NCBI GenBank assembly: GCA_902780235.1 | Contig: CACZEL010000001.1 | Span: 62,001 to 126,000, forward strand | DNA: 64,000 nt | From: an uncultured Bacteroidales bacterium | Lineage (GTDB): Bacteria; Bacteroidota; Bacteroidia; Bacteroidales; Paludibacteraceae | Direction: 5' to 3' | In this document: one piece after another, positions 44,401 through 51,196 of the stretch | Position numbering within the stretch: the first letter of the stretch is position 1 | How the letters are laid out: the number at the start of each line of letters is the position of its first letter | Translations under genes and position numbers: made by a program | The notes under the pieces: model-generated | Seen by the model: only the letters and a program-made list of their open reading frames with translations | Databases searched by the model: none | What the model was told of the DNA's origin: nothing

Positions 44401-47400
44401 AGCGAAATCATAGAGATCTGCTCCATTGAACCATCCGTCGAAGGTGTAACCAATCTTACCAGACATTGCTTTTTCTGCAACTGGCGTATTCTTGTCAACA
44501 GGAACGATTTCCTCGTCATCGCCATCAACGAAGGTTACTTTCCAACCTTCCTTCACAGTATATTTATTGGTAATAGGATCTTGCGGAGTAGGAATATAAC
44601 CGTCTGCACAGTATTCTACCGGCACTTCTTCCGAGAACGAACCTGCGGATACATTGAGGTTTTCTTTTGCATCCTCAGCCAAAGCAGATTCTACATTCCA
44701 AGTAATGTCGAACTCACCACCTTCAATAGCCAAAGTGGCTTGGTTATTTGCAGGCTTCGTACCCCATACATCATACTCTACGATACCAGAGATAGTAGCA
44801 CCTTCCTTAACCGTTACAGTTACACCTTCCGGATAGTAGTTCGTTGCGCAAACATCGAATGCTACGTCGCCGGGTTTAGCAGTAATCTCAGTCCCACTAC
44901 CAATAACTACATCGCCGCAGTTATTAGAAAGAACGTAACGATGCGAGCCTTCAAGGTTAGAACCATCAAGAATGATATTCTCAAGTGTGAGGTCACAGTA
45001 GTTCTGGATCAACATCTTAATCTCGCTACCCGAAGAAGTGATGGTACCGTTCTTCAATGTTACGGTATTGCCCTTCTCAAGGTGGAATGCTTGGTTCTGC
45101 GTACCAGCCGAACCTACTGCCGGAGAAACAGCAGTGTATGTATAGCCGCCGAAGTCGATAGTAATCTCCTTAGCGTCCGTCTTGGTCAACATCACACCAG
45201 CTCCGTTCGTTACATCTTCTTGCAGCACGATCACATCACCATCCTGTGCTGCCTCGACAGCAGCAACCAAGGTTGCATAGCCTGTCTCACCGATCTTAGC
45301 CTCATAATGCTCAGCCTCGGTGATGGTTACTGTATAATCCACATCGCCATCTTCTGCGTACGCGCTCGATACCTTATATCCTAACGGAGTATCATATGCC
45401 AAAGGCGTAGGAGCAGTAACTGTTGCACCACCGTTAGCATAAGCCTCAACTGTAGCAGCGACACCGCTCAGGCTAGTATTATACGGAAGCTCAATAGCAA
45501 TGTTCGTACCACTGATTGTACCAGCAACCTCACCAATCTTGAAGGACTCAATGAACGGATCCATCTGGCGATATACAGCGATATAATCTACCGTCGGGTT
45601 CATACTGCTACCCGCTGTCTTTGTACGATAGAGATACAACTTGTCAGCATCAGCCGTCAAGGTGAAGGTGTACATCTTAGAGTGGCTGTCAAAGTTACCC
45701 TTGTTCAGATAGTTCAACGAGTCTGCTTTGGAAGCAAATGTCTTGGTGTCAAACAACTCAACCGTGGAAGAGATATTCGAAGCTTTGATAACAACCAGGT
45801 CACCCGCCTTGAACGTCTTTTCGTTGCCAAGAGTCAAACCGAAATAGTGATCCTCGCTTCCCAGTTTACCACCACCTTGCGTGTTTTTATCGATAGTTAC
45901 ATCATCCTTCCAATAACCAGCCTTATCCGCCGTGTGTTCGCCAGTATGCGTAGTTTTGATCAATTCAACACCATACTTCGGAGCAAAATAGAAACGTACA
46001 TCGTAGTAGCCCCACGACTCATCTTGCGCTTGAACGTTTGCCTGAGCACGATAGCAGTTATACGGAGCATCAGCCCAAACAGCCTGTTGGATTGCTACTT
46101 GGAGAGCCTTAGTGCTATTAGCTGTAGCTGAAATTGCAGGAATATCTCCTACCGCTGTGCCATAAGGCAGTTCATAGTAATATGTGTGCGTATTAGCCGA
46201 GAAGCCCGCAACAGTTACACCGCCAACCTTAAGGTCGCTCAGAGTAGCATCATCATCCAATGCCGGAATCTCGCCTATAATGATTGACTTCAATGTTACA
46301 GTACCATCGCTCGTGGTTGTAAAACGAATAACTGCCTCTGCGTCTGTATCTACTACATATTTGGAATCTGTCAAGGTGCATGTTTCTGCCGCAGCTTCAC
46401 CGACCTTAATAGTTCCGGCTTGTGCATAGTTGCCAAACGTAAATGTCACACGCTTGTTTGCAACAACGCGCAACTCAACATAAGCGCCAGAATGTCTCAA
46501 CTTATAGCCGAAATAGGCATCACCTTCGCTCTCCTCGCCCCATACACTATTTTTGCTACCGTCAAGGTTTCCACAAGCATAGCCAGCGGGCAAGAAATCG
46601 GCAAGAGCACCACTATTATTATCATCAGCAAAGTTTACTGTACCATCTGCTGCATAAACCTTGTTCCATTGAGCTTGCAGGGTGATGACTTGGTCCGCTG
46701 TTCCGTCCAACTCTGTCGGATTAACAACATCATCACCATTCTTCCAATTAACAAAGGTATACAGTGCTTTGGTCGGGTTTGTAATACCTGCCGGGTGTTC
46801 ACCAACAGTTACTTCTTCGCTATCCAGAAGATCCTCACCATCCATATACTTAACGGTGTATTTATCAACATGGAGAGTCCATTGAGCAACGAAAGTTACA
46901 GGATAAGCAGGCATTGTAAACTCTGTGTTTGCAGCAATGTTATGTGTATTCGACTCATCGTCTGTCCACTGCCATCCCGCGAAGTCATAACCGCTCTTCT
47001 CCAAAGCTGTTCCTAATGCTGTATTAAACTTACCACCTTCTACGGTAGCCGCTTGTGTCGGAAGACTCTGTCCCTCTTTCACAGAACCATCACCTGCAGT
47101 GTAAGTTACAGCATATTTTGCCGGACGAATTACCTCAAAGTATCTCATCTGACAGTTACCGCCGCCTTTCCAAATATAAACCTTTGTTTCATCTACTAGA
47201 TTGTTGGTAGTTGGGATAACAACTTTATTATAAGTTGTAGCATTTGAAGATGTTTGTAATTTTACATCCTCAGTTTTAGAACTTGCCTTGGATACTAAAG
47301 CTGTATTACCTGTTACAATTGATTTAATTGTATCACCTGCCTGCAACGGGCAATCCAACTCTGCGATAAAATAAGACTTGCTGTTATCTGACAACTGTAA

Positions 47401-49065
47401 AGAACTATTGCCATAAACGGTCATCTTATTGTTTTCATTATAGCCCTGTAACGTACCTCCGGAAATAGAAGCGAGATAATTGCTCGTTGTAACATCAAAA
47501 GTTCCGGATTCTGACAAGTTGCCATTAGTTAAGCCCGAGGTCTTAATTTGGAATTTATATATAGTACCTGCAAGCGAAGAACAATCAACTGCCGGAGTAA
47601 CCGTTACTGCATAGGCATTAGATTCAGCATTGTCACAACCGTCTTTAATCGCCACACAGTAGTAATTTCCTGCGTCACCAGGTACACAGTTTTCCTTAGT
47701 AAATGTCGCACCTGTGCCAATTTCATTGCCGGCAGCAATAGAGCCCTTATACCATTTGTAAGAAATCTCACCATTTCCAGCAGTTAAAGCAGCCTCCAAA
47801 GAGATGGTCTCTCCTTCGTCATATGCTGCGGTACCAGAAATGCTCAAGCCGGATGGACAAACAGCAGTTTCTGCAGCGGCCTTGAACTCTACGAAATAGA
47901 GAACACCCTCTTTAGAAGTTTTACGTTCAATGCGAATACCCGCAACATCTGCTGCAATATCCATTGGAGTCGAAACACCACCAATATGAGGAGTAGAGAG
48001 AGTTCCTAAAGCGTCACCTTTTGTGCCTTCATTATTACATGCATAGACATTTACTTCATAGTCCTCACCTTGACCATCAGCTCTAAATGCGCCGACACGC
48101 AAAGTTCCGGCAACTGCAGGTTTTGCGAACCATGCATAGCCGCCATCATTTAACTTTGTTCCGTACAATCCACTTCCTGATTTAGTACCGCTATAATTCA
48201 AACCATTATCCGAACTACCACTTGGCACTTCCGTCGTATAATACCAGTATTTATCATTTGTACCTGTCGCATCTGTTGTAATCGGCACGAGAATAGTCTT
48301 AGTTGTAGAAACAGTAATATTACAATAGTCTTCTCCCGTATAAGTAAGGGAAGCTTGTATTGTAGGCAAACCAGGAGCCACATAATGGATAGTTCCGTTG
48401 TTGACAGTCGCGGCAGAGGTGATTGACGACGACCAAGTAACTGCATGATTCTCAGGAGTCGTTGTTACCGAAGCATCAAAATCATCATCACCAACTTCAC
48501 CGCCAGCAGGCTCAACATTCCACGCAATTGCAGGCTGAGTACATGCGGGGGGAGTTCCTGTAATCGTAATCAGCAAACATGACTGCTCTGTACTACCTTT
48601 CGTTTTGAATGTAATGGAAGTCGCTGTTGATGATATACTAAAATCATACTCACTGACATTACCTGTATTGCGTGCCGGAAATGTTTTGCCAGATTGAGCA
48701 ACACCTGCTACCTCTGAAATCTCTCCATTTGTTTTATTATCCTTATTGGTGTACCCTTTAATATTTAAATTAGAAGCTACAAATCCATTCGGAAAAGTAA
48801 TCGTCATGGTCTTACCAGAGCCAATTTTTATATACTTGGATCCTTGCCCATCTGCATAACTATTACTACCTCCACCACCATGAGCAAAAGAGAATGTAAA
48901 TGTTTGGTTATCCACAGTTGCCGACAACTTGTCACTAGCGAACGTACCAGTAGCAAATGTGTAATCATCCGCCCACATCTGGCCGATGCCGAGGGTAAAA
49001 ATGAGAGTGAGGGTTGCGATCAGCCACCGCCCCTTCTCGGTTAAACTTAGAAATTTGTTTTTCAT
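41416..49065 (-). CDS. Giant secreted multidomain repeat protein 2 (about 2549 aa)
   Basis: Signal peptide: MKNKFLSLTEKGRWLIATLTLIFTLGIGQMWA. Ig-like domains follow (SYKWYKGSIAAGNEIG...NYYCVAIKDGC). At least four InlB/Listeria-Bacteroides repeats are present, with the YxVxY(x)DG...GY(D/T)F(A/D)GW...W signature (from about residue 660 onward). A right-handed beta-helix-like stretch (LTKTDAKEITIDFGGYTYTA...LEKGNTVTLKNGTI) lies in the middle. The last ~27 residues, ending FILRGEKMFDATGRLVK, are almost identical to giant 3. Probably secreted and surface-attached; the substrate is unknown. The chosen start follows leader L2; an ATG two codons upstream is also possible. Confidence 0.85.
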   Translation of the reverse strand: MKNKFLSLTEKGRWLIATLTLIFTLGIGQMWADDYTFATGTFASDKLSATVDNQTFTFSFAHGGGGSNSYADGQGSKYIKIGSGKTMTITFPNGFVASNLNIKGYTNKDNKTNGEISEVAGVAQSGKTFPARNTGNVSEYDFSISSTATSITFKTKGSTEQSCLLITITGTPPACTQPAIAWNVEPAGGEVGDDDFDASVTTTPENHAVTWSSSITSAATVNNGTIHYVAPGLPTIQASLTYTGEDYCNITVSTTKTILVPITTDATGTNDKYWYYTTEVPSGSSDNGLNYSGTKSGSGLYGTKLNDGGYAWFAKPAVAGTLRVGAFRADGQGEDYEVNVYACNNEGTKGDALGTLSTPHIGGVSTPMDIAADVAGIRIERKTSKEGVLYFVEFKAAAETAVCPSGLSISGTAAYDEGETISLEAALTAGNGEISYKWYKGSIAAGNEIGTGATFTKENCVPGDAGNYYCVAIKDGCDNAESNAYAVTVTPAVDCSSLAGTIYKFQIKTSGLTNGNLSESGTFDVTTSNYLASISGGTLQGYNENNKMTVYGNSSLQLSDNSKSYFIAELDCPLQAGDTIKSIVTGNTALVSKASSKTEDVKLQTSSNATTYNKVVIPTTNNLVDETKVYIWKGGGNCQMRYFEVIRPAKYAVTYTAGDGSVKEGQSLPTQAATVEGGKFNTALGTALEKSGYDFAGWQWTDDESNTHNIAANTEFTMPAYPVTFVAQWTLHVDKYTVKYMDGEDLLDSEEVTVGEHPAGITNPTKALYTFVNWKNGDDVVNPTELDGTADQVITLQAQWNKVYAADGTVNFADDNNSGALADFLPAGYACGNLDGSKNSVWGEESEGDAYFGYKLRHSGAYVELRVVANKRVTFTFGNYAQAGTIKVGEAAAETCTLTDSKYVVDTDAEAVIRFTTTSDGTVTLKSIIIGEIPALDDDATLSDLKVGGVTVAGFSANTHTYYYELPYGTAVGDIPAISATANSTKALQVAIQQAVWADAPYNCYRAQANVQAQDESWGYYDVRFYFAPKYGVELIKTTHTGEHTADKAGYWKDDVTIDKNTQGGGKLGSEDHYFGLTLGNEKTFKAGDLVVIKASNISSTVELFDTKTFASKADSLNYLNKGNFDSHSKMYTFTLTADADKLYLYRTKTAGSSMNPTVDYIAVYRQMDPFIESFKIGEVAGTISGTNIAIELPYNTSLSGVAATVEAYANGGATVTAPTPLAYDTPLGYKVSSAYAEDGDVDYTVTITEAEHYEAKIGETGYATLVAAVEAAQDGDVIVLQEDVTNGAGVMLTKTDAKEITIDFGGYTYTAVSPAVGSAGTQNQAFHLEKGNTVTLKNGTITSSGSEIKMLIQNYCDLTLENIILDGSNLEGSHRYVLSNNCGDVVIGSGTEITAKPGDVAFDVCATNYYPEGVTVTVKEGATISGIVEYDVWGTKPANNQATLAIEGGEFDITWNVESALAEDAKENLNVSAGSFSEEVPVEYCADGYIPTPQDPITNKYTVKEGWKVTFVDGDDEEIVPVDKNTPVAEKAMSGKIGYTFDGWFNGADLYDFAANVTADLTLNAKWTAFAGCADLWPATSGAALNVGDNVDLQTGSAGGSIAVVGMKTAGSSIVYNADGLYFNGGSADIISVTLNNDMTVGTKISVILKSGNTGQRGLTLLNATGGSVAGGTTLGWDDATIGAVETFSYTVTASDGLDGTNVFRLKRSNSVYLQSVRVESCGAAIVYHNVTSEVNIAGKGTVTLGASTVREGYTTTATYSDIDPLYEFVSWSVSGAGASVENATANPATITVGTEDAVVTLNLQLIPVKFTVNYYDGTTPMGTEEVAVNENPTASEINTNKRHFSFQGWSDTNGGSVVDLNTITSDVAATIDLYAVYAPVACPTEGIVFSMEFDNTKAPESTVKVAKNGGSIDLANYATLVGGNAAINNTETSDKDAISTDGKFKLTATKEVMKIELECAIATGDVIRIPDNNAKYVLSTSNAKTGTYQAQTSSQHDFEATAAWNGVDDLYILYDGSSLNFTKVYVLRPYTVSFDLQGHGDAIDAQKLVEGKKVEEPTAPTADGWDFGGWYKEAACTNAWDFDNDVVDGTMSLFAKWTEHVTNDATLKSLKYGTTAITLVDGTYTYEVELAAAVAAVPALTAETNAALATKLITDATEFVAGEATSTVLVTAEDGATQLLYTVNFTKEAALPQVNVTEATVWNFATAVAGSSSMENLTDVVLANVPGITNDATFNSQALKGTFNKMPGNYFQGSKLNFTTEVPGKLTITFRGTNNNARHLQVCVGDGEAVVADWNYQGSGESAQQEKTVFVPAGKVTLKAFEGETAQNARIYNMIFDATPDYERSVSNNIGTLCVDHNVPAGQYLGATFYQIASRNEQYNDKIDFEEVLPNEELKAGEPYIFQSTTGRIDLFYGETVADDPVAVRGMIGNYAASTLAINEDNQHTILYIAENKIWSCENIVGSTLKLNPNRAYINMELVPTYAEYQEAQTSNPAPRRRVTLGKNAEQVVTGVENLNASEQPVKLLINGQIFILRGEKMFDATGRLVK

Positions 49066-49112
49066 AAGCATTTAAATTTTTAAAGTTAAACAAAAAAATT
49101 GGTTTTTAATTA
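49066..49112 (-). repeat. Leader repeat L2, copy a (before giant 2)
   Basis: AAAACCAATTTTTTTGTTTAACTTTAAAAATTTAAATGCTT-ATG. Copies b (49403-49450) and c (49886-49929) precede two antitoxin genes and are nearly identical up to the ATG. Confidence 0.9.
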
Positions 49113-49130
49113 TTTATTTTGAGTTATAAA

Positions 49131-49175
49131 TCATTTTGATTTCTTGAACAAATCGGAATGAGTAACTGTTATAGT
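49131..49175 (-). pseudogene. YafQ toxin remnant, last 14 codons only
   Basis: TITVTHSDLFKKSK-stop: the extreme C-terminus of a YafQ-type toxin (RTGTHSDLF signature), 15 bases after the antitoxin stop. It matches the 37518 remnant at the DNA level (CATTCCGATTT). Almost the whole toxin is lost. Confidence 0.55.
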
Positions 49176-49189
49176 CTAATTGATACATA

Positions 49190-49402
49190 TCAACCTAATA
49201 TTTGCTGGAATAAATCATCCGTGCTAGTAGCATGATACACTTTACCAGCCTTAATATCTTGAACTGCTTCAAGAGTCTCATCATCCGGCACATATTCGTC
49301 CGAACGACTGATAATCTTAATGCCTTTCACTTGCTTGATCAGCTCAATTATCGGCCGTACTAATGCGTTCGCCGGGTTATATTGTATTGTCATTGTCTGC
49401 AT
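49190..49402 (-). CDS. Orphan antitoxin, paralogue of the one at 37655
   Basis: A 70-residue protein: MQTMTIQYNPANALVRPIIELI..., ending EAVQDIKAGKVYHATSTDDLFQQILG. The C-terminal half aligns with the antitoxin at 37655 (ALEDVRMGRIYKADSVDDMFRQILG). It directly follows leader L2 copy b, two codons downstream of an alternative ATG. Its toxin is gone except for a 14-codon tail. It is predicted to be a small DNA-binding or toxin-binding protein. Confidence 0.75.
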   Translation of the reverse strand: MQTMTIQYNPANALVRPIIELIKQVKGIKIISRSDEYVPDDETLEAVQDIKAGKVYHATSTDDLFQQILG

Positions 49403-49450
49403 AAGCATTTAAATTTTAAAAGTTAAACAAAAAAATTGGTTTTTAATTAA
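49403..49450 (-). repeat. Leader repeat L2, copy b
   Basis: Same as copy a except for TTTTAAAA against TTTAAAAA near the end. Confidence 0.9.
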
Positions 49451-49452
49451 TT

Positions 49453-49656
49453 TTATTGTATTTCAATTTCAAACACTACCATCTTTTGTGGTATGATATG
49501 ATGGACATATGCATTTTCTTCGTCCACGGAGAAGATTATTGCCATATTCTTATAATTCGTACGGCGAACTTCTATCCCTAATTGACGAGACAAGTCCTCA
49601 TCTACTGCCAATGCCCCCGCTGAATTCTCTAATTCATACAGCCTCGCGAATGTCAT
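49453..49656 (-). pseudogene. RelE/ParE-type toxin, N-terminally truncated
   Basis: A 67-codon ORF whose first ATG lies inside the antitoxin's last codons. Residues 4-62 (ARLYELENSAGA...DLSRQLGIEVRRTNYKNMAIIFSV...VHHIIPQKMVVF) match the C-terminal two thirds of Bacteroidota RelE/ParE toxins. These usually have about 100 residues and an N-terminal helical hairpin, which is absent here. As in the two YafQ cases, the antitoxin end is joined to the middle of the toxin. It could still be translated, but is probably inactive. Confidence 0.7.
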
Positions 49657-49885
49657 TCATTCCGAACTCTGCACCAAGATCTTTGGCTAATCCGTCGAAA
49701 TACTCCTCTACCGTATACATCGGTTTATTCTTGAAGTCCGGATCAATAGTCAACGGCCGACGAAGCGGTTGAACCTTGATGCTCTCAATATATTCAAGCA
49801 CTGCATTCATCTTCTGCTCATCCTCTATCATCGGTCCCATTGCTGTCAGAAACCGACTACTTGCTATTGCCTGCGCTGCACTCAT
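49634..49885 (-). CDS. Putative antitoxin of the truncated RelE/ParE toxin
   Basis: An 83-residue protein starting MSAAQAIASSRFLTAMGPM and ending KDLGAEFGMNDIREAV. The segment VQPLRRPLTIDPDFKNKPMYTVEEYFDGL is typical of small antitoxins that precede ParE-like toxins. The start ATG directly follows leader L2 copy c; an upstream extension in frame would lie inside the leader. The last 23 bp overlap the truncated toxin ORF. Confidence 0.65.
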   Translation of the reverse strand: MSAAQAIASSRFLTAMGPMIEDEQKMNAVLEYIESIKVQPLRRPLTIDPDFKNKPMYTVEEYFDGLAKDLGAEFGMNDIREAV

Positions 49886-49929
49886 AAGCATTAAATTTTT
49901 AAAGTCAAACAAAAAAATTGGTTTTAATA
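49886..49929 (-). repeat. Leader repeat L2, copy c
   Basis: ATTAAAACCAATTTTTTTGTTTGACTTTAAAAATTTAATGCTT-ATG: one transition and one deletion relative to copy a. Confidence 0.9.
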
Positions 49930-49970
49930 ATATTTTTAGTCAAATATTTTTGCTGATTCTATTGAAAAAA

Positions 49971-50134
49971 ACGTATAAAACACTGATTAAGAAAATTATA
50001 TTAAAAATAACTTTTTGAAAACAACCTTCGTTGTTCCATACTTTTGCTTAACAATCTTCAATCATAAATGAATTTACATTGAACATTCTTAATCAAAACT
50101 ATGATACCTGCGTATCTTTCAAAAAGGCGATTAT
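49971..50134. repeat. 165-bp interspersed repeat, copy R3 (diverged)
   Basis: Shares both ends and the CTTTTTGAAA/TTTCAAAAAG arms with R1 and R2, but the central ~60 bp differ (CTTAACAATCTTCAATC...). It lies between the truncated TA cluster and the intact ParE/RelE pair. The remaining spacer (49930-50209) is otherwise AT-rich without genes. Confidence 0.8.
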
Positions 50135-50209
50135 ATTAATTATACTTTTCTTTATCAGAGATAAACATAAAAAACATTTTATTCAGTTAGTCCAAAATGG
50201 CCAAAAAAA

Positions 50210-50533
50210 TTAGTTTTCCATTGTCTCATCTGCCTGAGTCTTTGGTTCGCGGCGAGTATCCCAAATATCGTCAATATGAATAGCATCTTCGGATTCGGCG
50301 ACAAAATAAATCATTTTATTATACTCTCCAAAGAATAAACCTCGATATTCTTTATCTGCCGAGGCCAACAAATCCTCTGGAGGGCCACTCATGGGAAACT
50401 TCTTAATCTGCTTAATAGCAGCAGTAGTTTCTTTACGGAATTTCGCAGCAGAACGATAACCAAAATCATCGTTGATCTGTTGCAAAGTCTGAAACCATGA
50501 CTTCTCCGCTTTTTGAGCCCATTTAATTGTCAT
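50210..50533 (-). CDS. RelE/ParE family toxin (intact)
   Basis: A 107-residue protein: MTIKWAQKAEKSWFQTLQQINDDFG, RSAAKFRKETTAAIKQIKKFPMSG, YRGLFFGEYNKMIYFVAESEDAIHIDDIWDTRREP. The order of an N-terminal helical hairpin followed by a four-strand sheet ending in a D-x-R-R segment is that of ParE/RelE toxins (plasmid-stabilisation family). The start overlaps the antitoxin stop (ATGA), so the two are translationally coupled. Unlike the other toxins of this region, it is full length. The target (gyrase or ribosome) cannot be told from sequence alone. Confidence 0.88.
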   Translation of the reverse strand: MTIKWAQKAEKSWFQTLQQINDDFGYRSAAKFRKETTAAIKQIKKFPMSGPPEDLLASADKEYRGLFFGEYNKMIYFVAESEDAIHIDDIWDTRREPKTQADETMEN

Positions 50534-50781
50534 GCCGCTTCTCGTTCTTTCAGTTCCTGTAATGCACCATCCATAAACGCTTCCATCTCTTCTTCAGAAA
50601 TGAAACGACCGGCTGCTATATCTGCTTCTGCGTCCTCAGCTCTTGCGATCAACTCTTCTTTCGTGTAAGGAGGCATTTCGGCACTTGGTTCAACAAGATG
50701 AGCGGCTAACCATTTGCGGTTATCCATCGTCAGCGTGGACTTCAAATAATCCAACAAGCCTTGTAATACAACTGCACTCAT
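50530..50781 (-). CDS. Antitoxin partner of the RelE/ParE toxin
   Basis: An 83-residue protein: MSAVVLQGLLDYLKSTLTMDNRKWLAAHL, a Pro/Tyr linker (PSAEMPPYTKEELIARAEDAEADIAAGR), then FISEEEMEAFMDGALQEL. The middle segment is like other Bacteroidota antitoxins beside ParE toxins. The ATG giving MSAVV is supported by the promoter at 50807; the open frame upstream would precede the transcript start. It overlaps the toxin start by 4 bp. Confidence 0.8.
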   Translation of the reverse strand: MSAVVLQGLLDYLKSTLTMDNRKWLAAHLVEPSAEMPPYTKEELIARAEDAEADIAAGRFISEEEMEAFMDGALQELKEREAA

Positions 50782-50806
50782 ATTAATGTGTTTTACAAAT
50801 TCGCGG

Positions 50807-50838
50807 CAAAGGTACAAAATTATTTTTACATACGCAAG
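50807..50838 (-). promoter_or_regulatory. Promoter of the intact ParE/RelE pair
   Basis: CTTG at 50838-50835, 20 bp spacer, TACCTTTG at 50814-50807 (minus); box CTTGCGTATGT. A GCGCGCGC run lies just upstream. Confidence 0.8.
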
Positions 50839-50892
50839 CGCGCGCATAATTATCCCCTATTTCCGTCAATTTTTACACATAGGCGGGATAAT

Positions 50893-50934
50893 GGCAAAAA
50901 ACAAACATCCCTGCCACATACATGTAGCAGGGAC
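50893..50934 (-). terminator. Terminator after short peptide C
   Basis: On the minus strand TCCCTGC...GCAGGGA with an inner ACAT/ATGT stem, followed by TGTTTGTTTTTT. Confidence 0.8.
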
Positions 50935-50955
50935 GTAAGTAATCGGCAAACGAAA

Positions 50956-51111
50956 TCAGAACACAGGTGTTCTTCTGCGTTTCGGAGCATTACCGCCTAA
51001 TCCGCCTGATATATTCGGATCGTTGCCAATAACCACGGATCCCTCAAGTAAGGCACGGGACGGGGTGAGCTCTGTAATCTCACTTTTCGGTTGTTTATAC
51101 ATTTTTCTCAT
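50956..51111 (-). CDS. Short peptide C (51 aa) downstream of giant protein 3
   Basis: MRKMYKQPKSEITELTPSRA..., then GNDPNISGGLGGNAPKRRR and a TPVF end. The first 14 residues match peptide B (KMYKKPITEIT) and the GG-N-APKR block matches peptides A and B, but it lacks the final VID. No separate TTTG/TAnnTTTG promoter is visible. The 85-base gap from giant 3 contains a dense GCGC hairpin region (51168-51196), so it is probably read from giant 3 through an attenuating structure, and a terminator follows. Confidence 0.65.
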   Translation of the reverse strand: MRKMYKQPKSEITELTPSRALLEGSVVIGNDPNISGGLGGNAPKRRRTPVF

Positions 51112-51196
51112 AATTAAATTTATTGCTATTTCGTTAATGCAAACGCATTCTTTCCTTATTTATTAACACGTGCGCGACGCGCGCAAGCGCGCTTGG

